From positions 1-64,000 of the forward strand of contig CAVVDR010000011.1 in NCBI GenBank assembly GCA_963746955.1: DNA of 64,000 nucleotides, read 5' to 3'. The DNA comes from DASQBT01 sp963746955 (lineage in GTDB: Bacteria > Pseudomonadota > Gammaproteobacteria > Burkholderiales > Thiobacillaceae). Position 1 is the first letter of the stretch. The number at the start of each line of letters is the position of its first letter. The notes under the pieces are model-generated. The model worked only from the letters and a program-made list of their open reading frames with translations. It made no database searches and was not told the DNA's origin. The position numbers were made by a program, and so were the translations under genes. Positions 8,402-18,742 of this stretch are shown here, piece after piece.

Positions 8402-9001
8402 TTGGCGCTAAGCGCTCCACCCCGCGGCTTTTCCAAGGTCCAGCTCGTTCCCGTACCGCTTGGCGCAGGTGCGCTCATTCGCGTTTCGCGCTTTTCAAGC
8501 GGAGAGCCTTATCTCGGGCGCAGCGGAGCCAACCGTTTTGACGACTACCGGAAGGCCAAGTCGAAGCGATTCGGGACATGCTACTTTGGATTGTCCCTCC
8601 CGATTGCGTTTGCAGAAACGGTCTTGCACGACGAGATTCCCGTGAAGGGGAAGTTCAAGATCGCAGTGGAAGAACTGGAGAACCGGCACGTGATCTGTTT
8701 TTCCGGCAGCTCCTTGCAACTGGCCGATATGACAGGCGCATCGCTGAAACGAATGGGCGCCGATGGCTCAATATCCACCGTGACGCCCTATGATTTGCCA
8801 CAACGATGGGCGGTGGCCTTGCACGATCATCCGGCGCAGGTCGATGGTATTTTGTATTTGTCGCGGCACATGAACACCGGAACGGCTGTCGTCCTATTTG
8901 ATCGCGCCAGGCCGAAAATCCAGGTGGTTCGTTACGATCCGCTACCCGATTACCCCGGAGCACTGAGGGCCGCAATGGCGTTTGGGCTTGAGTTCAGGTA
9001 G
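8402..9001 (+). CDS. RES-domain toxin (NAD+-degrading)
   Basis: The 199-residue product has RES-domain features: ALIRVSRFSSGEPYLGRSGANRFDD near residues 24-48, GTCYFGLSLPIAFAETVLHD with Tyr61 and Glu72, and VDGILYLSRH towards residue 150. Characterised RES toxins (MbcT, ParT) consume NAD+ or modify NAD-dependent enzymes; that activity is inferred here. No ATG is in frame near the domain start, so the likely start is TTG at 8402, which would keep toxin expression low relative to antitoxin. Both genes form one operon. Confidence 0.8.
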   Translation: MALSAPPRGFSKVQLVPVPLGAGALIRVSRFSSGEPYLGRSGANRFDDYRKAKSKRFGTCYFGLSLPIAFAETVLHDEIPVKGKFKIAVEELENRHVICFSGSSLQLADMTGASLKRMGADGSISTVTPYDLPQRWAVALHDHPAQVDGILYLSRHMNTGTAVVLFDRARPKIQVVRYDPLPDYPGALRAAMAFGLEFR

Positions 9002-9194
9002 GCGGCAGGTACTAAGCCATCTAACGGTTGAAGCCTTAGCCCTCGACTCGCGGCATAGACCCGCATCTCGACCAAGCCTTTCTAACGTGAATCTACGCAT
9101 CTCGGGCGACTATCCCTCAGCACTAAGTCAAGCCTGTTTCAAGCCTTTAACATCTTACAAATAGACAAATGATGCAGATCCGACAACATGTAAG

Positions 9195-9658
9195 TACGAG
9201 GTCAGACTCCGGCGGTGCATCGCCCGGGGCAACGGCAATCCATCAGTGCGGCCTCGGCGGTTAATGCCAAGGGAGCGTTTTGGTTCTGCACCGATGAAGG
9301 AGCGCTCAATGCCGAAGGGTTCGTCGAATTGTTGCAGGCGATGATGCAGTACCGCAGGAAGCCGGTGCATCTGGTCCTGGATAGTTTGCCGGCGCACAAG
9401 AAAGCCTTCGTGCGGGACTATGTCACCTCGACCAAAGGCCAACTGACGCTGCACTTCCTCCCAGGCTATGCCCCGGATTTGAATCCCGACGAACTGGTGT
9501 GGAGTCATGTCAAGCGCACCGGCACGGCAAGGCGTCCATTGCAGAAGGGCGAGAAATCGCGTGAGCGGATCAAGGAGCAACTCGCAACACTTCAGAAATT
9601 ACCTCACCTCGTCCAGGGCCGTCCAGTGTTACAGCACCAGGCCGCCCGCTTTACCTGA
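9195..9658 (+). pseudogene. IS630-family transposase, 5'-truncated
   Basis: Only the C-terminal DDE part remains: KPVHLVLDSLPAHKKAFVRD carries the second catalytic Asp and LHFLPGYAPDLNPDELVWSH the Glu. The N-terminal helix-turn-helix and first Asp are missing; an in-frame stop lies at 9191-9193. The last residues (LVQGRPVLQHQAARFT) depart from the family, suggesting a frameshift near the end too. No terminal repeats are visible. Remnant of an insertion inside the island. Confidence 0.75.
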
Positions 9659-9674
9659 AACCATCAGGCGGCGG

Positions 9675-11206
9675 TTAAGCCTTTCGCTTAGTAACTCGAT
9701 TGTTCTTAGCATCTTCAATTTGAATCACATCTGCCTTGGGGAGAAGTCCGCCAGCGACGAACATGGCGTGGGTCGCCACCTGCATGGAGTCGCGCACTGG
9801 ATCAATGTTCAGGCGTGCATAGATGGCGGTTGATTCAACATCCTTATGCCCAAGTGATTTACCGATTATGTGGAGACTTGCCCCGGCCGCAGCTTGCCAA
9901 CTGCCGAGCGTGCGCCGAATGTCATGGACGCGAGCATCATTGATTCTTGCGCCATCGGTGTCGATATTCATTTCAAGCGCTACTTCACGCGCACGCTCAA
10001 GTGTTTCACCCATCGTTTCAAGATTGGAGGTATGGTCCCGCTGTCCCTTAACTTTCTGGATCGGGTATTCAAACACCGCACCAGCCTCCCGTATGCGCTT
10101 TGCCAGTTGCTTGAGTTCATCGCGGTCTAGGATGCGCTTCCAAGCGCTCTTGACGTCTCGCAGGTGTCCAGATTTCCCATGCCCTGGAAAGACAAAGTCG
10201 GCCTTCCCAACTGGCTTCCTGTTTCGCAAAATGGTGACCGCCTCCGATACAAGCGGAATCACCATGCGTTCGTTGTTCTTTGATATCTTGCCTGGAATCA
10301 ACCACTCTGCCCGGTCAAGGTGCACATCCGCCCAACGCATGGCCGTTAAGTTCCCCTTCCTGGCGCCAGTCGTAAATGCCAATAGCATGTAATCGCGCAT
10401 ATCCTGGTTCTCCTCTTCAGCGAAGGACTCAAATATGCGCTGCAGCTCGTCCGCTTGCAGGAATCTCTCTCTGGAGGGACATGAATACAGTTCAATGCCA
10501 GCTGCAGGATTTGATTTGTTGAATAATTCCCACTGTATTGCCTTGTTAAACATGGCACGTAGCATCTCGACAGCGCGGTTGGCACAGTGACGGCTACTCT
10601 GACCCGCCAGATCAGTCTTCAACTTATGGACTTGGCCCTTGCTTATCGTTGAAAGTTTGCGATTCTGCCAATTTACTGAGCCAGGCGTTTTGGCCCTTGG
10701 CGGCCCATATCGTTGAGGCGTAGGGATTACTTCGCCCAAATAGCGCGCAAAATTATCCTTGGTTTCCTGAATTCGTTTCTTCCTTTCAGGGATCAGGTGG
10801 CGATTAACATACTCATCGGACAATTCGCCCAGCGTCAGCTCGTCGCGCTTGGCGCGCTTGACATCGGCAGGTCTCAGCCTGCCTTGAGATCAATCTTGAC
10901 CAAGGCAGCCAAGGCCCTGGCCATCCGGACATTCAGTTCGGGGTTGTTTGAGAGAAACGTAGAATGGCTACAGTCGCGTGGAAGCTCGACGCTATCTGCA
11001 AGGGATGCACTGAAGCGGCCGAGCGTAACCCTGGCCGGACTCCCATCCTGTTTAATGTATACCTGGAAACTCTTGATGCCTGTACTGGTGCCGCAGATTA
11101 GCAGCCCTGGCTCCTTGGCATCGCAGTAATAGTCACGTTTACCTTCAGCCGCGGCCGTGATATTCATTAGGGCGGTGCGACTGAAATTGATCTTGCCATA
11201 CGCCAT
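9675..11206 (-). pseudogene. Tyrosine integrase, split by a frameshift
   Basis: The N-terminal piece (11206-10874) is an Arm-DNA-binding domain (YYCDAKEPGLLICGTSTGIK, SFQVYIKQDG, LGRF). It ends in LKAG and TGA; the catalytic piece continues in another frame as RPADVKRAKRDELTLGELSD, so a one-base loss or two-base gain lies near 10878-10892. Counted from the second piece's Met at 10823 the catalytic residues are present: Arg155, His300, Arg303, His326, Tyr335. The gene reads away from the tRNA-Pro fragment at 11355-11399. The enzyme was presumably specific for that tRNA gene; as read it is inactive unless the shift is a sequencing error. Confidence 0.82.
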
Positions 11207-11354
11207 AATTCACCCAATCGGTTTCGGTGCTACTCCGGTGCTACCGATTATATTAAAAATGGTGAATTTATGTCAATCTCGGTGAAACACTAACATACTG
11301 ATTATTAAGGATTGTTGTGCTTCATTAACATCCATTAAATGGCCAACCATCTCC

Positions 11355-11399
11355 TTCGGGACGTAGAGGCCGGAGGTTCGAATCCTCTCACCCCGACCA
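11355..11399 (+). other. Attachment site: 3' fragment of tRNA-Pro(CGG)
   Basis: From TTCGGGA, the anticodon loop of tRNA-Pro(CGG), through the T-arm GGAGGTTCGAATCCTC to CACCCCGACCA, the sequence matches the 3' half of a proline tRNA. The bases before it (CCATCTCC) do not pair with the anticodon stem, so the 5' half is absent. This is the form expected for an attL/attR site left by integration at a tRNA. The complete tRNA gene should lie at the other end of the island, outside this window. Confidence 0.78.
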
Positions 11400-11412
11400 T
11401 AATTCTCATGGT

Positions 11413-11434
11413 CAATCAAATAGTCAGTTGATTG
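11413..11434. repeat. Inverted repeat after the att site
   Basis: CAATCAA (11413-11419) and TTGATTG (11428-11434) form a 7-bp stem with an 8-base loop. No T-run follows. The stretch 11400-11652 otherwise shows no gene. Confidence 0.4.
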
Positions 11435-11652
11435 CCCTTTCCTGCTTCAGTTCCTCAGATAACCCGCCAGACCCACTCAATTGGGTCAGGGTATTGCGTT
11501 GAGGATTCTACACCCTCCTGAGCCTGATGGCGTTCGGACAGCATCAAACCGGAAACTCGGATATGCGTAGGGGAATGGGTGGGCGACAACGGTCACCAGC
11601 GCCAGGTTACCGTCGACCCTAAGGAAAACCTGCATTTCGGTTTCCATCTGAA

Positions 11653-14600
11653 TTACTCTTGGTTATCGGACTCCGGCAGCGACTTCGCCGAAACGGCGAC
11701 GGGGCAATCCGCGGCCTCAAACTGCGCCCGAGCGTGGCGCAGTTTGGCCAGGGCGGCGGGATAATCGAAGCCGCTGATCTGGGTTTCCATCATCCGGGCA
11801 GCATCTCCAAGCGCAGCGCGCAGAAGGGGGGTGGATTCCTGCATGAGCTGACTGGCGCGTATATCGTCCTGCGCCAACAGGAATTCAAGCTTGATCAGAA
11901 CATTCTCCACCGTACTGCGGTCCGGTACGATGGGAGGGCCGGCGGCGGCCAAGCCCTGCGCCTGCGTTGTCTTCGCCAATTCCTGTTCTGTACTTGACAG
12001 TCGTCGGGTCGCGCCGCTGGCGTCCAGCCACTTAATCAGTGCCGCGAACAGTCTGGCCGGCTCGACCGGTTTGCCCAGGTGATCGTTCATTCCGGCATCG
12101 AGACAGCGCTGCCTGTCCTCTTCGTATGCGTTGGCCGTCAGGGCGACTATCGGGACATCCTGGCGGCCCGCCAGGGAGCGGATCACGCGGGTTGCCTCCA
12201 GTCCATCCATATGCGGCATCTGCACGTCCATCAGGATCAGGTCGTAATTCCGTTCTTGCACCCTCTTCACCGCCTCGATGCCGTTTTGCGCCAGGTCTGC
12301 CTCAAGCCCCGCCTCTCGCAGCAACTCGATCACGACTTCCTGATTTATCTGGTTGTCTTCTACCACCAGGATGCGCGCACCGTGGTAGAACTGCCTCAGG
12401 TCGTGTTCTGCAACCGAAGGCGGAGCGGGTACGGGAAAGGGTGAGGCATCGCCCTGCAACACGTTCACCAGAGCGCCATGCAGGCTGGAAGCACTCACCG
12501 GCTTGACGAGTACGGCCTCGTACTCGGCCTGCTGTGATTCTTCCCGCACAGGGTCGTCGTCGAAGTCGGTGATCAGCACGACTTTCGGCGCGTGCTTCAG
12601 CACAAGTGACTTGAGGCGGCAAGCAGCCTCTACGCCGTCCATTTTCGCCACGCGTGAGTCAAACAGCACGATCGCGTAGGGGTCGTTTGCGGCATCAGCC
12701 TCCTCTGCGCGCGCCAGCGCCGCAGTGCCGGATTCGGCCATATCGACCCGCAGACCCATGGCCTTCAGCAGCGTTCCCAGCGCCGCCCGCGCCTCAGGCA
12801 GGTCGTCCACCAATAGTGCACGCTGCCCGCGCAGGTCCCCAGCAGCGGGTGTGCGTGCGCCATTTTCTGTCCTGCCGAGACGAGCCGTAAACCAGAAAGT
12901 ACTTCCCTGGCCCAATGCACTCTCGACTCCCACTGCGCCACCCATGAGCTCGGCCAGTCGCCGGGTAATGGCCAGGCCCAGCCCGGTGCCGCCATATCTG
13001 CGCGTGGTCGAACTGTCGGCCTGTTCGAATGCATCAAATATCCGTGCCTGCTGCTCCGGCGCAATGCCGATGCCGGTGTCCCGTACCTCGCAACGCAGGA
13101 CGACTTCCCCGTCGCTTTCTTCCACCGCTCGCGCGGACAGCACGACCGAACCGCGTTCGGTAAATTTCACCGCGTTGCTGGCGTAGTTGAGAAGCGCCTG
13201 GGTCAGGCGCGTAGAGTCGCCGCGCAGGCGCCGTGGCAGCCCGTGGACGTCCACCACCAACTCTAGTCCCTTGCCTTCCGCCTTTTCCTCCATCATCGCA
13301 CGGACATTGGCCAGCACGCTCTGCGGGTCGAAGTCTGTGTGCTCAAGGGTCAGCCTGCCTGCCTCGATTTTGGAGATGTCCAGAATATCGTTGATGATCA
13401 ATAGCAGGTGTTCCGCTGCCCCGGTGATCCGGTCGAGCTTATCCTGCTGTCCGGAGTCCTGCATGCTGCGCCGCAGCAAATGCGTCAGCCCCATGATCGC
13501 GTTCATCGGCGTGCGTATTTCGTGACTCATGTTCGCCAGGAACTCGCTCTTCGCCCTGCTCGCCAGCTCGAGCACCTCCTTGGCGGCGGCAATCTCCTTT
13601 GAACGAGCGGCCAGCACTTCGTTCGCCTCCTCCAACTGGAAGGTGCGTTCAAACACGAGTTCCTCCAGATGTTGGCGATAGTGGTCAAGTTCCTCTCCCA
13701 GACGTCTATGCTCGGTGATGTCTTCCTGGATCGACAGGTAATGGGTAATGCGGCCGTCGGGCTGGCGAATGGGGGCAACTCGCACCAGGTCGATATAGAT
13801 TTCCCCGCCCTTGCGGCGATTGATGAATTCGCCCTTCCAGCCTTGTCCCGCCTTCAGGTGAGCCCACAGATCACGATACGTTGCCTGCGGCGTCTGGCCG
13901 GACTTGAGCAGGCCGGCTCGCTTGCCGACGACTTCCTCGGAGGAATAGCCGCTGGTTTCCACAAAAGCCGCGTTGACATACTCGACCACGCCGTTGTCAT
14001 CCGTGATGATGATGCTGTGGGGGTTCTGCTGGACAGCCAGGTACAGCTTGTTCAATTGTTCCTCGGCCACGCGCCGGCGGGTGATGTCCGAAAATGAAAC
14101 CACGGCGGCGGTAAGCCGGCCGGATACTGGATCGACGATGGGTTCGGAATTTACCTGCAGCCAGGTAAGCTTTCCCGCTGGGCTGAGGTCGCCTAACACC
14201 ACGTCGCGTAGCGCTTCGCCGCTAGCCAGGGTCCGGGCAATGGGGAGTTCATCAAACTGGTAGGGCGCGCCATTCTCGCGGATCGGGTGCCGGTCGGCGA
14301 AGACCTTCCTCTGTTCCCGGAGTTGGGCCTCGCTCAGTCCGAGTATCCGCTCGGCAGAAGGATTGCAAGTCTTCACCCGACCGCGAGAATCGAACAGGAT
14401 GACGCCCTCGGTCATGGCATTCACAACCGAGCGATAGCGGGCCTCGCTCTCATGCAGCGCATTCTCAGCCCGCCTGCGTTCGCTGATGTCGCGCATGGCA
14501 GCGTACAGGTTGCCATCCGGCAAGCGGACGGCATTAAGATCCACCGGCATTCTGCTGCCATCACGGCGAATGAAATTCATTTCCAGATTCAAGTGCCCCA

Positions 14601-17274
14601 AGTGCTTGAGCCTGCCGAAGCTGGCCATCGACGATTGCAGTTCCTCTGCGGGAAGAACATCCGGAATCACCATACCAAGCAGGTCACCGATTTCCCAGCC
14701 CAGCAGTCTGACTGCCTGCTGGTTGGCGTAAACAAAACGGGCATCGGGGCCGGCGACAAGGACGGCATCGGCCGCGTAGTCCAGAACCGCCCGGTAGCGC
14801 GCTTCGCTCGCCCTGAGCGTTTCCTCCATCTGCTTGCGCACACTGATGTCAGCGGCGGTACCCACCATGCGCAGCGGAGCGCCATCGGCGGCGCGATTGA
14901 CTATCCGCCCTTTGCCCAGCACCCATTTGACCTGACCGGACTTGGTGACCATCCGGTAGTCGAATACGCTGTCCGGCGTCCGGCCCTGCAGATGGGCGTC
15001 AATAATGCCCATCGCGCGATCGCGGTCGTCGGGATGAATCAGGCGCTTGAAAAACTCGGAGTCGGGAATGACCTCATCGGGTCCGTAGCCGGTCATTTCG
15101 TAATAGCGCGGAGACAGATAGGCAAGTCCCGTGCACAGATCCCAGTCCCACAGGCCTTCATCCGAGGCACTCAGCGCCAGCCTCAGACGTTCTTCGCTTC
15201 GCTCCAGCGATTCTTCTATCCGCTTGCGCTCACTGATGTCCTGCGCAGTGCCGACAGCCTGCATCGCATTGCCGTCAGTATCAAAGGTGAAGACGGCCCG
15301 CGCCTTTATCCACCGGGTCTCTCCGGCCACCACAATGCGGTACTCGAGGTCATAAGGTGCGCCCGCGAGCGCCGCTTCCCAGCTTGCCACCACATGTTCC
15401 AGGTCATCCGGATGGATGCAGCGCAAATATGCCTGGAAATCAAGTTCAGCGCCGACAGGAATGCTGAATATCTGGTGTGTCACCTCGGACCAGATCAGTT
15501 GGTCATTGGGAATATCCTGTTTCCAGCTGCCAACCCGGGCGATGGCCTGCGCCTCGTTCAATGCCAGCAGGCTTTCTTTTAGCGTGCCTTCTGCATCTTT
15601 CAACCGGGTGATGTCGCGGGAAATGCCGAACACGCCGATGAGCGTGCCATCTGCATCGCGGAGCGGACCCTTGGTGGCCAGCAAGGTCACCTCGCCATTT
15701 GCCGTGTTGACTCTCTCCTCGAAGGTGATGATCTGATTCAGGGCGATCACTTCCTGGTCGTTGACCCGCATATCCAGCGCCTGATCAGGCGGGAATAGCG
15801 CACCGTCATCGAGGCCTGTCACGTCGCGGTGATCCGTGCCTGTCATACGCGCCGCCGCTTGGTTGAACAGCAGGTAGCGGCCCTCGGGGTCTTTGACGTA
15901 GATGGCATCGGGTGAACTATCCGAGATGGCGGCCAGCAATTTGAGCGCCTGCAGGCGCTCGGCCTGGGCGCGACGCACGCCATTGGCCAGTTCGAGTTCG
16001 CCGCGCTGCCGGTAGACATAGATGCCGACGATGGCAGCGAGCATGGCCAGCAGGCCCGCCAGCCCGGTTGCGATAGACTCGCGCATCACCCCGGCATACA
16101 GCTCCGACTTGTCCAGCTTGGCAACCAGGAACCAGTCCGTGCCGGCAATCGCCCCGGCTACGCCGATTGCCGGCACACCGCGGTAATCCACGCCTTCGAC
16201 CACACTGCCCTGCGCAATCTCGCCGCGCAGCACCTGGGCGGCCAGCAGCTTCTGCTCCGCCAGCGGCGCTCGCAGGTGCGCCGCCGTATCCTGACGTTGG
16301 CGCAGCTCATTGAGAAACAGCACCTGATCGCCGTCACGGCGAAACAGGACGGTCTCGGTACTGACACCGGGTGTCGGCCAGGACTGGAGGGTGGGAAACA
16401 GGAAATCGGCCAGATCCGAGCGAAGGACCACGATGGGCCCTCGATGACCTTCAGTCGCCGCAAGGGGCACCACCAGATCCAGATAGACCTGGCTGCCCTG
16501 CCGACGATAAGGTCCATAGGACAGCACCTTATCCTGCCCGACGGCCCGTCTTGCAATGGCGGTCAGCTCCGGGTCCAGCTGGCGTGCCGTGCCCTCCGAA
16601 TTCCACAGGAGCGCGCCCTGTTCGTCGAGCAGCAGCACGCTGCGATAGGTCTTGGCCTTGCGGTACTCACGCAAGCGCCGTTGCAGCAGATCGCGGCTTG
16701 CAAGTTTGCCCTGGCTGCGCCATTCCCAGTAACGGCTGGGGAGGAACGTGCTGGCCTGGAGAAATTGGGCATCGCCGTGGCGTTCCCTGGACCAGTCCCC
16801 GATTTGCGTGCTCTTGAGATCCGCAATGAGTCGCAGCCGGGCCACCTCGGTGTTCCTTTGGTTGCTGATGACTTTGGCAAGGAAGCCGGCCGTTGCGGCG
16901 ATGATGAGGACGCTCAACAAGGCCGCGGGCAGGATCAGGGACTTGATTGTGTGCGCCCGGCCTGATTCGGCGTCGGCATTGTTGAGACTGCCCTGCAATG
17001 AATCAACTTCATCCACCGGCCGACGGACAAGGCGCCGTAGCAGGAAGAAAAGCAAGATTGCGGTGACCGCGACGAAAGCCCAACCCTTGATGATGCTGGC
17101 CAGGGCAAATGTTTCGGGCACCTGGAGAAAGGAGCTGAAAACCCGGTCTGAAATTAGGACCAACAGGGCGGCGAAGATTGAATAGATCAGGACGATCCGG
17201 ATCACGTCATGAAGGCCAGCCGGTGGGGAGGTTCCGGAAGAAGAAGGAGAACTGGGCTGGCGGTCGGCGGTCAT
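11653..17274 (-). CDS. Giant multi-PAS hybrid sensor histidine kinase
   Basis: An 1873-residue membrane sensor. Hydrophobic segments lie near residues 27-46, 60-82, 113-135 and 400-420; the 260 residues before the last look like a periplasmic dCache sensor. Six PAS/PAC units follow, starting near 450, 580, 698, 826, 945 and 1075. The HisKA box (NMSHEIRTPMNAIMG) has its His near 1252 and the HATPase N-box (NYASNAVKF) is near 1365. Two receivers follow: a diverged one (VLFDSRVAKMDG, Asp near 1541) and a canonical one (LILMDVQMPHMDG, Asp near 1682). The C-terminal 110 residues are helical; a classical Hpt His motif is not evident. It lies 91 bp after the HD-GYP gene in the same direction, probably one operon. 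Confidence 0.9.
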   Translation of the reverse strand: MTADRQPSSPSSSGTSPPAGLHDVIRIVLIYSIFAALLVLISDRVFSSFLQVPETFALASIIKGWAFVAVTAILLFFLLRRLVRRPVDEVDSLQGSLNNADAESGRAHTIKSLILPAALLSVLIIAATAGFLAKVISNQRNTEVARLRLIADLKSTQIGDWSRERHGDAQFLQASTFLPSRYWEWRSQGKLASRDLLQRRLREYRKAKTYRSVLLLDEQGALLWNSEGTARQLDPELTAIARRAVGQDKVLSYGPYRRQGSQVYLDLVVPLAATEGHRGPIVVLRSDLADFLFPTLQSWPTPGVSTETVLFRRDGDQVLFLNELRQRQDTAAHLRAPLAEQKLLAAQVLRGEIAQGSVVEGVDYRGVPAIGVAGAIAGTDWFLVAKLDKSELYAGVMRESIATGLAGLLAMLAAIVGIYVYRQRGELELANGVRRAQAERLQALKLLAAISDSSPDAIYVKDPEGRYLLFNQAAARMTGTDHRDVTGLDDGALFPPDQALDMRVNDQEVIALNQIITFEERVNTANGEVTLLATKGPLRDADGTLIGVFGISRDITRLKDAEGTLKESLLALNEAQAIARVGSWKQDIPNDQLIWSEVTHQIFSIPVGAELDFQAYLRCIHPDDLEHVVASWEAALAGAPYDLEYRIVVAGETRWIKARAVFTFDTDGNAMQAVGTAQDISERKRIEESLERSEERLRLALSASDEGLWDWDLCTGLAYLSPRYYEMTGYGPDEVIPDSEFFKRLIHPDDRDRAMGIIDAHLQGRTPDSVFDYRMVTKSGQVKWVLGKGRIVNRAADGAPLRMVGTAADISVRKQMEETLRASEARYRAVLDYAADAVLVAGPDARFVYANQQAVRLLGWEIGDLLGMVIPDVLPAEELQSSMASFGRLKHLGHLNLEMNFIRRDGSRMPVDLNAVRLPDGNLYAAMRDISERRRAENALHESEARYRSVVNAMTEGVILFDSRGRVKTCNPSAERILGLSEAQLREQRKVFADRHPIRENGAPYQFDELPIARTLASGEALRDVVLGDLSPAGKLTWLQVNSEPIVDPVSGRLTAAVVSFSDITRRRVAEEQLNKLYLAVQQNPHSIIITDDNGVVEYVNAAFVETSGYSSEEVVGKRAGLLKSGQTPQATYRDLWAHLKAGQGWKGEFINRRKGGEIYIDLVRVAPIRQPDGRITHYLSIQEDITEHRRLGEELDHYRQHLEELVFERTFQLEEANEVLAARSKEIAAAKEVLELASRAKSEFLANMSHEIRTPMNAIMGLTHLLRRSMQDSGQQDKLDRITGAAEHLLLIINDILDISKIEAGRLTLEHTDFDPQSVLANVRAMMEEKAEGKGLELVVDVHGLPRRLRGDSTRLTQALLNYASNAVKFTERGSVVLSARAVEESDGEVVLRCEVRDTGIGIAPEQQARIFDAFEQADSSTTRRYGGTGLGLAITRRLAELMGGAVGVESALGQGSTFWFTARLGRTENGARTPAAGDLRGQRALLVDDLPEARAALGTLLKAMGLRVDMAESGTAALARAEEADAANDPYAIVLFDSRVAKMDGVEAACRLKSLVLKHAPKVVLITDFDDDPVREESQQAEYEAVLVKPVSASSLHGALVNVLQGDASPFPVPAPPSVAEHDLRQFYHGARILVVEDNQINQEVVIELLREAGLEADLAQNGIEAVKRVQERNYDLILMDVQMPHMDGLEATRVIRSLAGRQDVPIVALTANAYEEDRQRCLDAGMNDHLGKPVEPARLFAALIKWLDASGATRRLSSTEQELAKTTQAQGLAAAGPPIVPDRSTVENVLIKLEFLLAQDDIRASQLMQESTPLLRAALGDAARMMETQISGFDYPAALAKLRHARAQFEAADCPVAVSAKSLPESDNQE

Positions 17275-17365
17275 GGCCTTGCGCGACCGTTCTCAGAAAA
17301 TAAGTCTCAGTGGCATGCGCTCATTCGCGCAACGGGCCGATGAATCCACCCGGCGGACAAGCGGT

Positions 17366-18565
17366 CTAAGCCGCATCGCCAAGGGCCCTGGCCTGCATGC
17401 CGCTTGCTTTGGCGAGGAGATCTGCGGCATCGCTGTAGCGCTCGGCAATCGCGACAAACTCATCGAACAGGCTGAGAAAGGCATCGGTCACATCCGGGTC
17501 GAAATGCCGACCGCGGCGTTCTGCGATCATGGCGCGGGCCTGGCCAATGGAATACGCGCGCTTGTAGACGCGTGGCGAGATCAGGGAGTCGAAAACGTCC
17601 GCCAAGGCCATCAGGCGAGCGGAAATTGGGATGTCATCGCCCTTGAGTCGGTCCGGATAGCCGCTGCCATCCCACTTTTCATGGTGCCAGTGGGCGATTT
17701 CCTTGGCCAGGGTAAGGAATTCCACCGGCTTTTCGGCATCCCGCTCTGCCTGCTCAATGGCATCGCTGCCACGCTTGGCATGGGTCTGCATGATCACCCA
17801 TTCCGCCGGCGTCAGCTTGCCGGGCTTGAGCAGAATGTAATCCGGAATACCGACCTTGCCGATGTCGTGCAGGGGCGCCGATTTGGCCAGCAACTCCACG
17901 ATGTGATCGCTGAGAAAGGATGCGAAGCGGGGGTGGTTCTGCAGATGGCGGGCGAGAGCCAACACATAGCCCTGGGTGCGGTGCAGGTGGTTGCCGGTCT
18001 CAGGATCGCGCGTTTCCGCCAGGCGTGCCAGGGCATGGATGCTGACATCCTGAATGAGCAGATTCTCGCTCATGCGCCGGGTGATCTCGGCTTCGAGATA
18101 ATGGTTCTGGTCCTTGAGCCAGTCGCGCGCCTGTTTCAGCTCCAGTTGGGCGCGCACCCGCGCCTGAACGATAACCGGACGGATGGGCTTGGTGATGTAG
18201 TCCACGGCGCCCGCGCTGAGGCCGCGCTCCTCATCCGCGGTGCCATTCATGGCGGTGATGAAGATTACCGGGATATCCCGTGTCGCCGCGTTGGCATGCA
18301 AGCGATCGAGCACTTCGTAGCCGTCCATTTCCGGCATCATGACGTCGAGCAGGATAAGGTCAGGTTTGGGTTCGGAAACCGCCACCTCCAGCGCCCGGGC
18401 GCCGGAATTCGCCACCCGCACGCGATAATCGGGCTTCAGCAGTTCGCCGAGCACAAAGAGATTCTCAGGCGTGTCGTCGACGACCAGGAGGGTCTCGCGG
18501 GTAGATTGCATGCTGGATTCGGCGGGTCGGGGAGCGTTCATCGCATGCATTTGCTGACTCGGCAT
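17366..18565 (-). CDS. Response regulator with HD-GYP phosphodiesterase domain
   Basis: A 399-residue protein. The receiver (about 24-140) has its phospho-acceptor Asp74 in LILLDVMMPEMDGYEV and Lys126 in VDYITKPIRP. The HD-GYP domain (about 175-370) shows ETGNHLHRT, the His-Asp pair in LHDIGKVGIPD (233-234) and HHEKWDGSGYP (294-304), the full signature of cyclic-di-GMP phosphodiesterases. It likely lowers c-di-GMP in response to the downstream hybrid kinase, which is inference from adjacency. The start could also be the Met of MQSTRETLLVVDD, 18 codons in. Confidence 0.92.
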   Translation of the reverse strand: MPSQQMHAMNAPRPAESSMQSTRETLLVVDDTPENLFVLGELLKPDYRVRVANSGARALEVAVSEPKPDLILLDVMMPEMDGYEVLDRLHANAATRDIPVIFITAMNGTADEERGLSAGAVDYITKPIRPVIVQARVRAQLELKQARDWLKDQNHYLEAEITRRMSENLLIQDVSIHALARLAETRDPETGNHLHRTQGYVLALARHLQNHPRFASFLSDHIVELLAKSAPLHDIGKVGIPDYILLKPGKLTPAEWVIMQTHAKRGSDAIEQAERDAEKPVEFLTLAKEIAHWHHEKWDGSGYPDRLKGDDIPISARLMALADVFDSLISPRVYKRAYSIGQARAMIAERRGRHFDPDVTDAFLSLFDEFVAIAERYSDAADLLAKASGMQARALGDAA

Positions 18566-18742
18566 GCCGAAGTAAACAAGAGAGTATTGGAGTTAACTGT
18601 AACGGCGATTCCGGCGTTTCCTTGAATTGACGTTACGCGAAATACCTGGTTCTTCAGCAATGCGGAGGCAGGTGTACACCGGCCTAATCGCAGCCTCGAG
18701 ACTGGACCAAGCGCTGAACGGCGTGCTTCAGCCGGGCCCCGC

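Larger units (their letters stand above)
1..11399. mobile_element. Right part of a decayed integrative (ICE-like) element
   Basis: This stretch carries an IS1182 element, an ICE gene of the PFL_4669 type, replication-gene remnants, a BRO-like fragment, a RES/Xre addiction module, an IS630 fragment and a tyrosine integrase gene that lies next to a 3' tRNA-Pro fragment at 11355-11399. An integrase gene next to a partial tRNA is the usual end structure of an island integrated in a tRNA gene. The left end lies outside the window. No complete transfer region is visible and the integrase is frameshifted, so the element looks immobile. Confidence 0.55.

Noticed and set aside
14287..15582. Long plus-strand frame inside the hybrid kinase
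   Set aside because: It lies antisense to clear PAS domains and its composition (His/Gln/Arg-rich) is that of a shadow frame.
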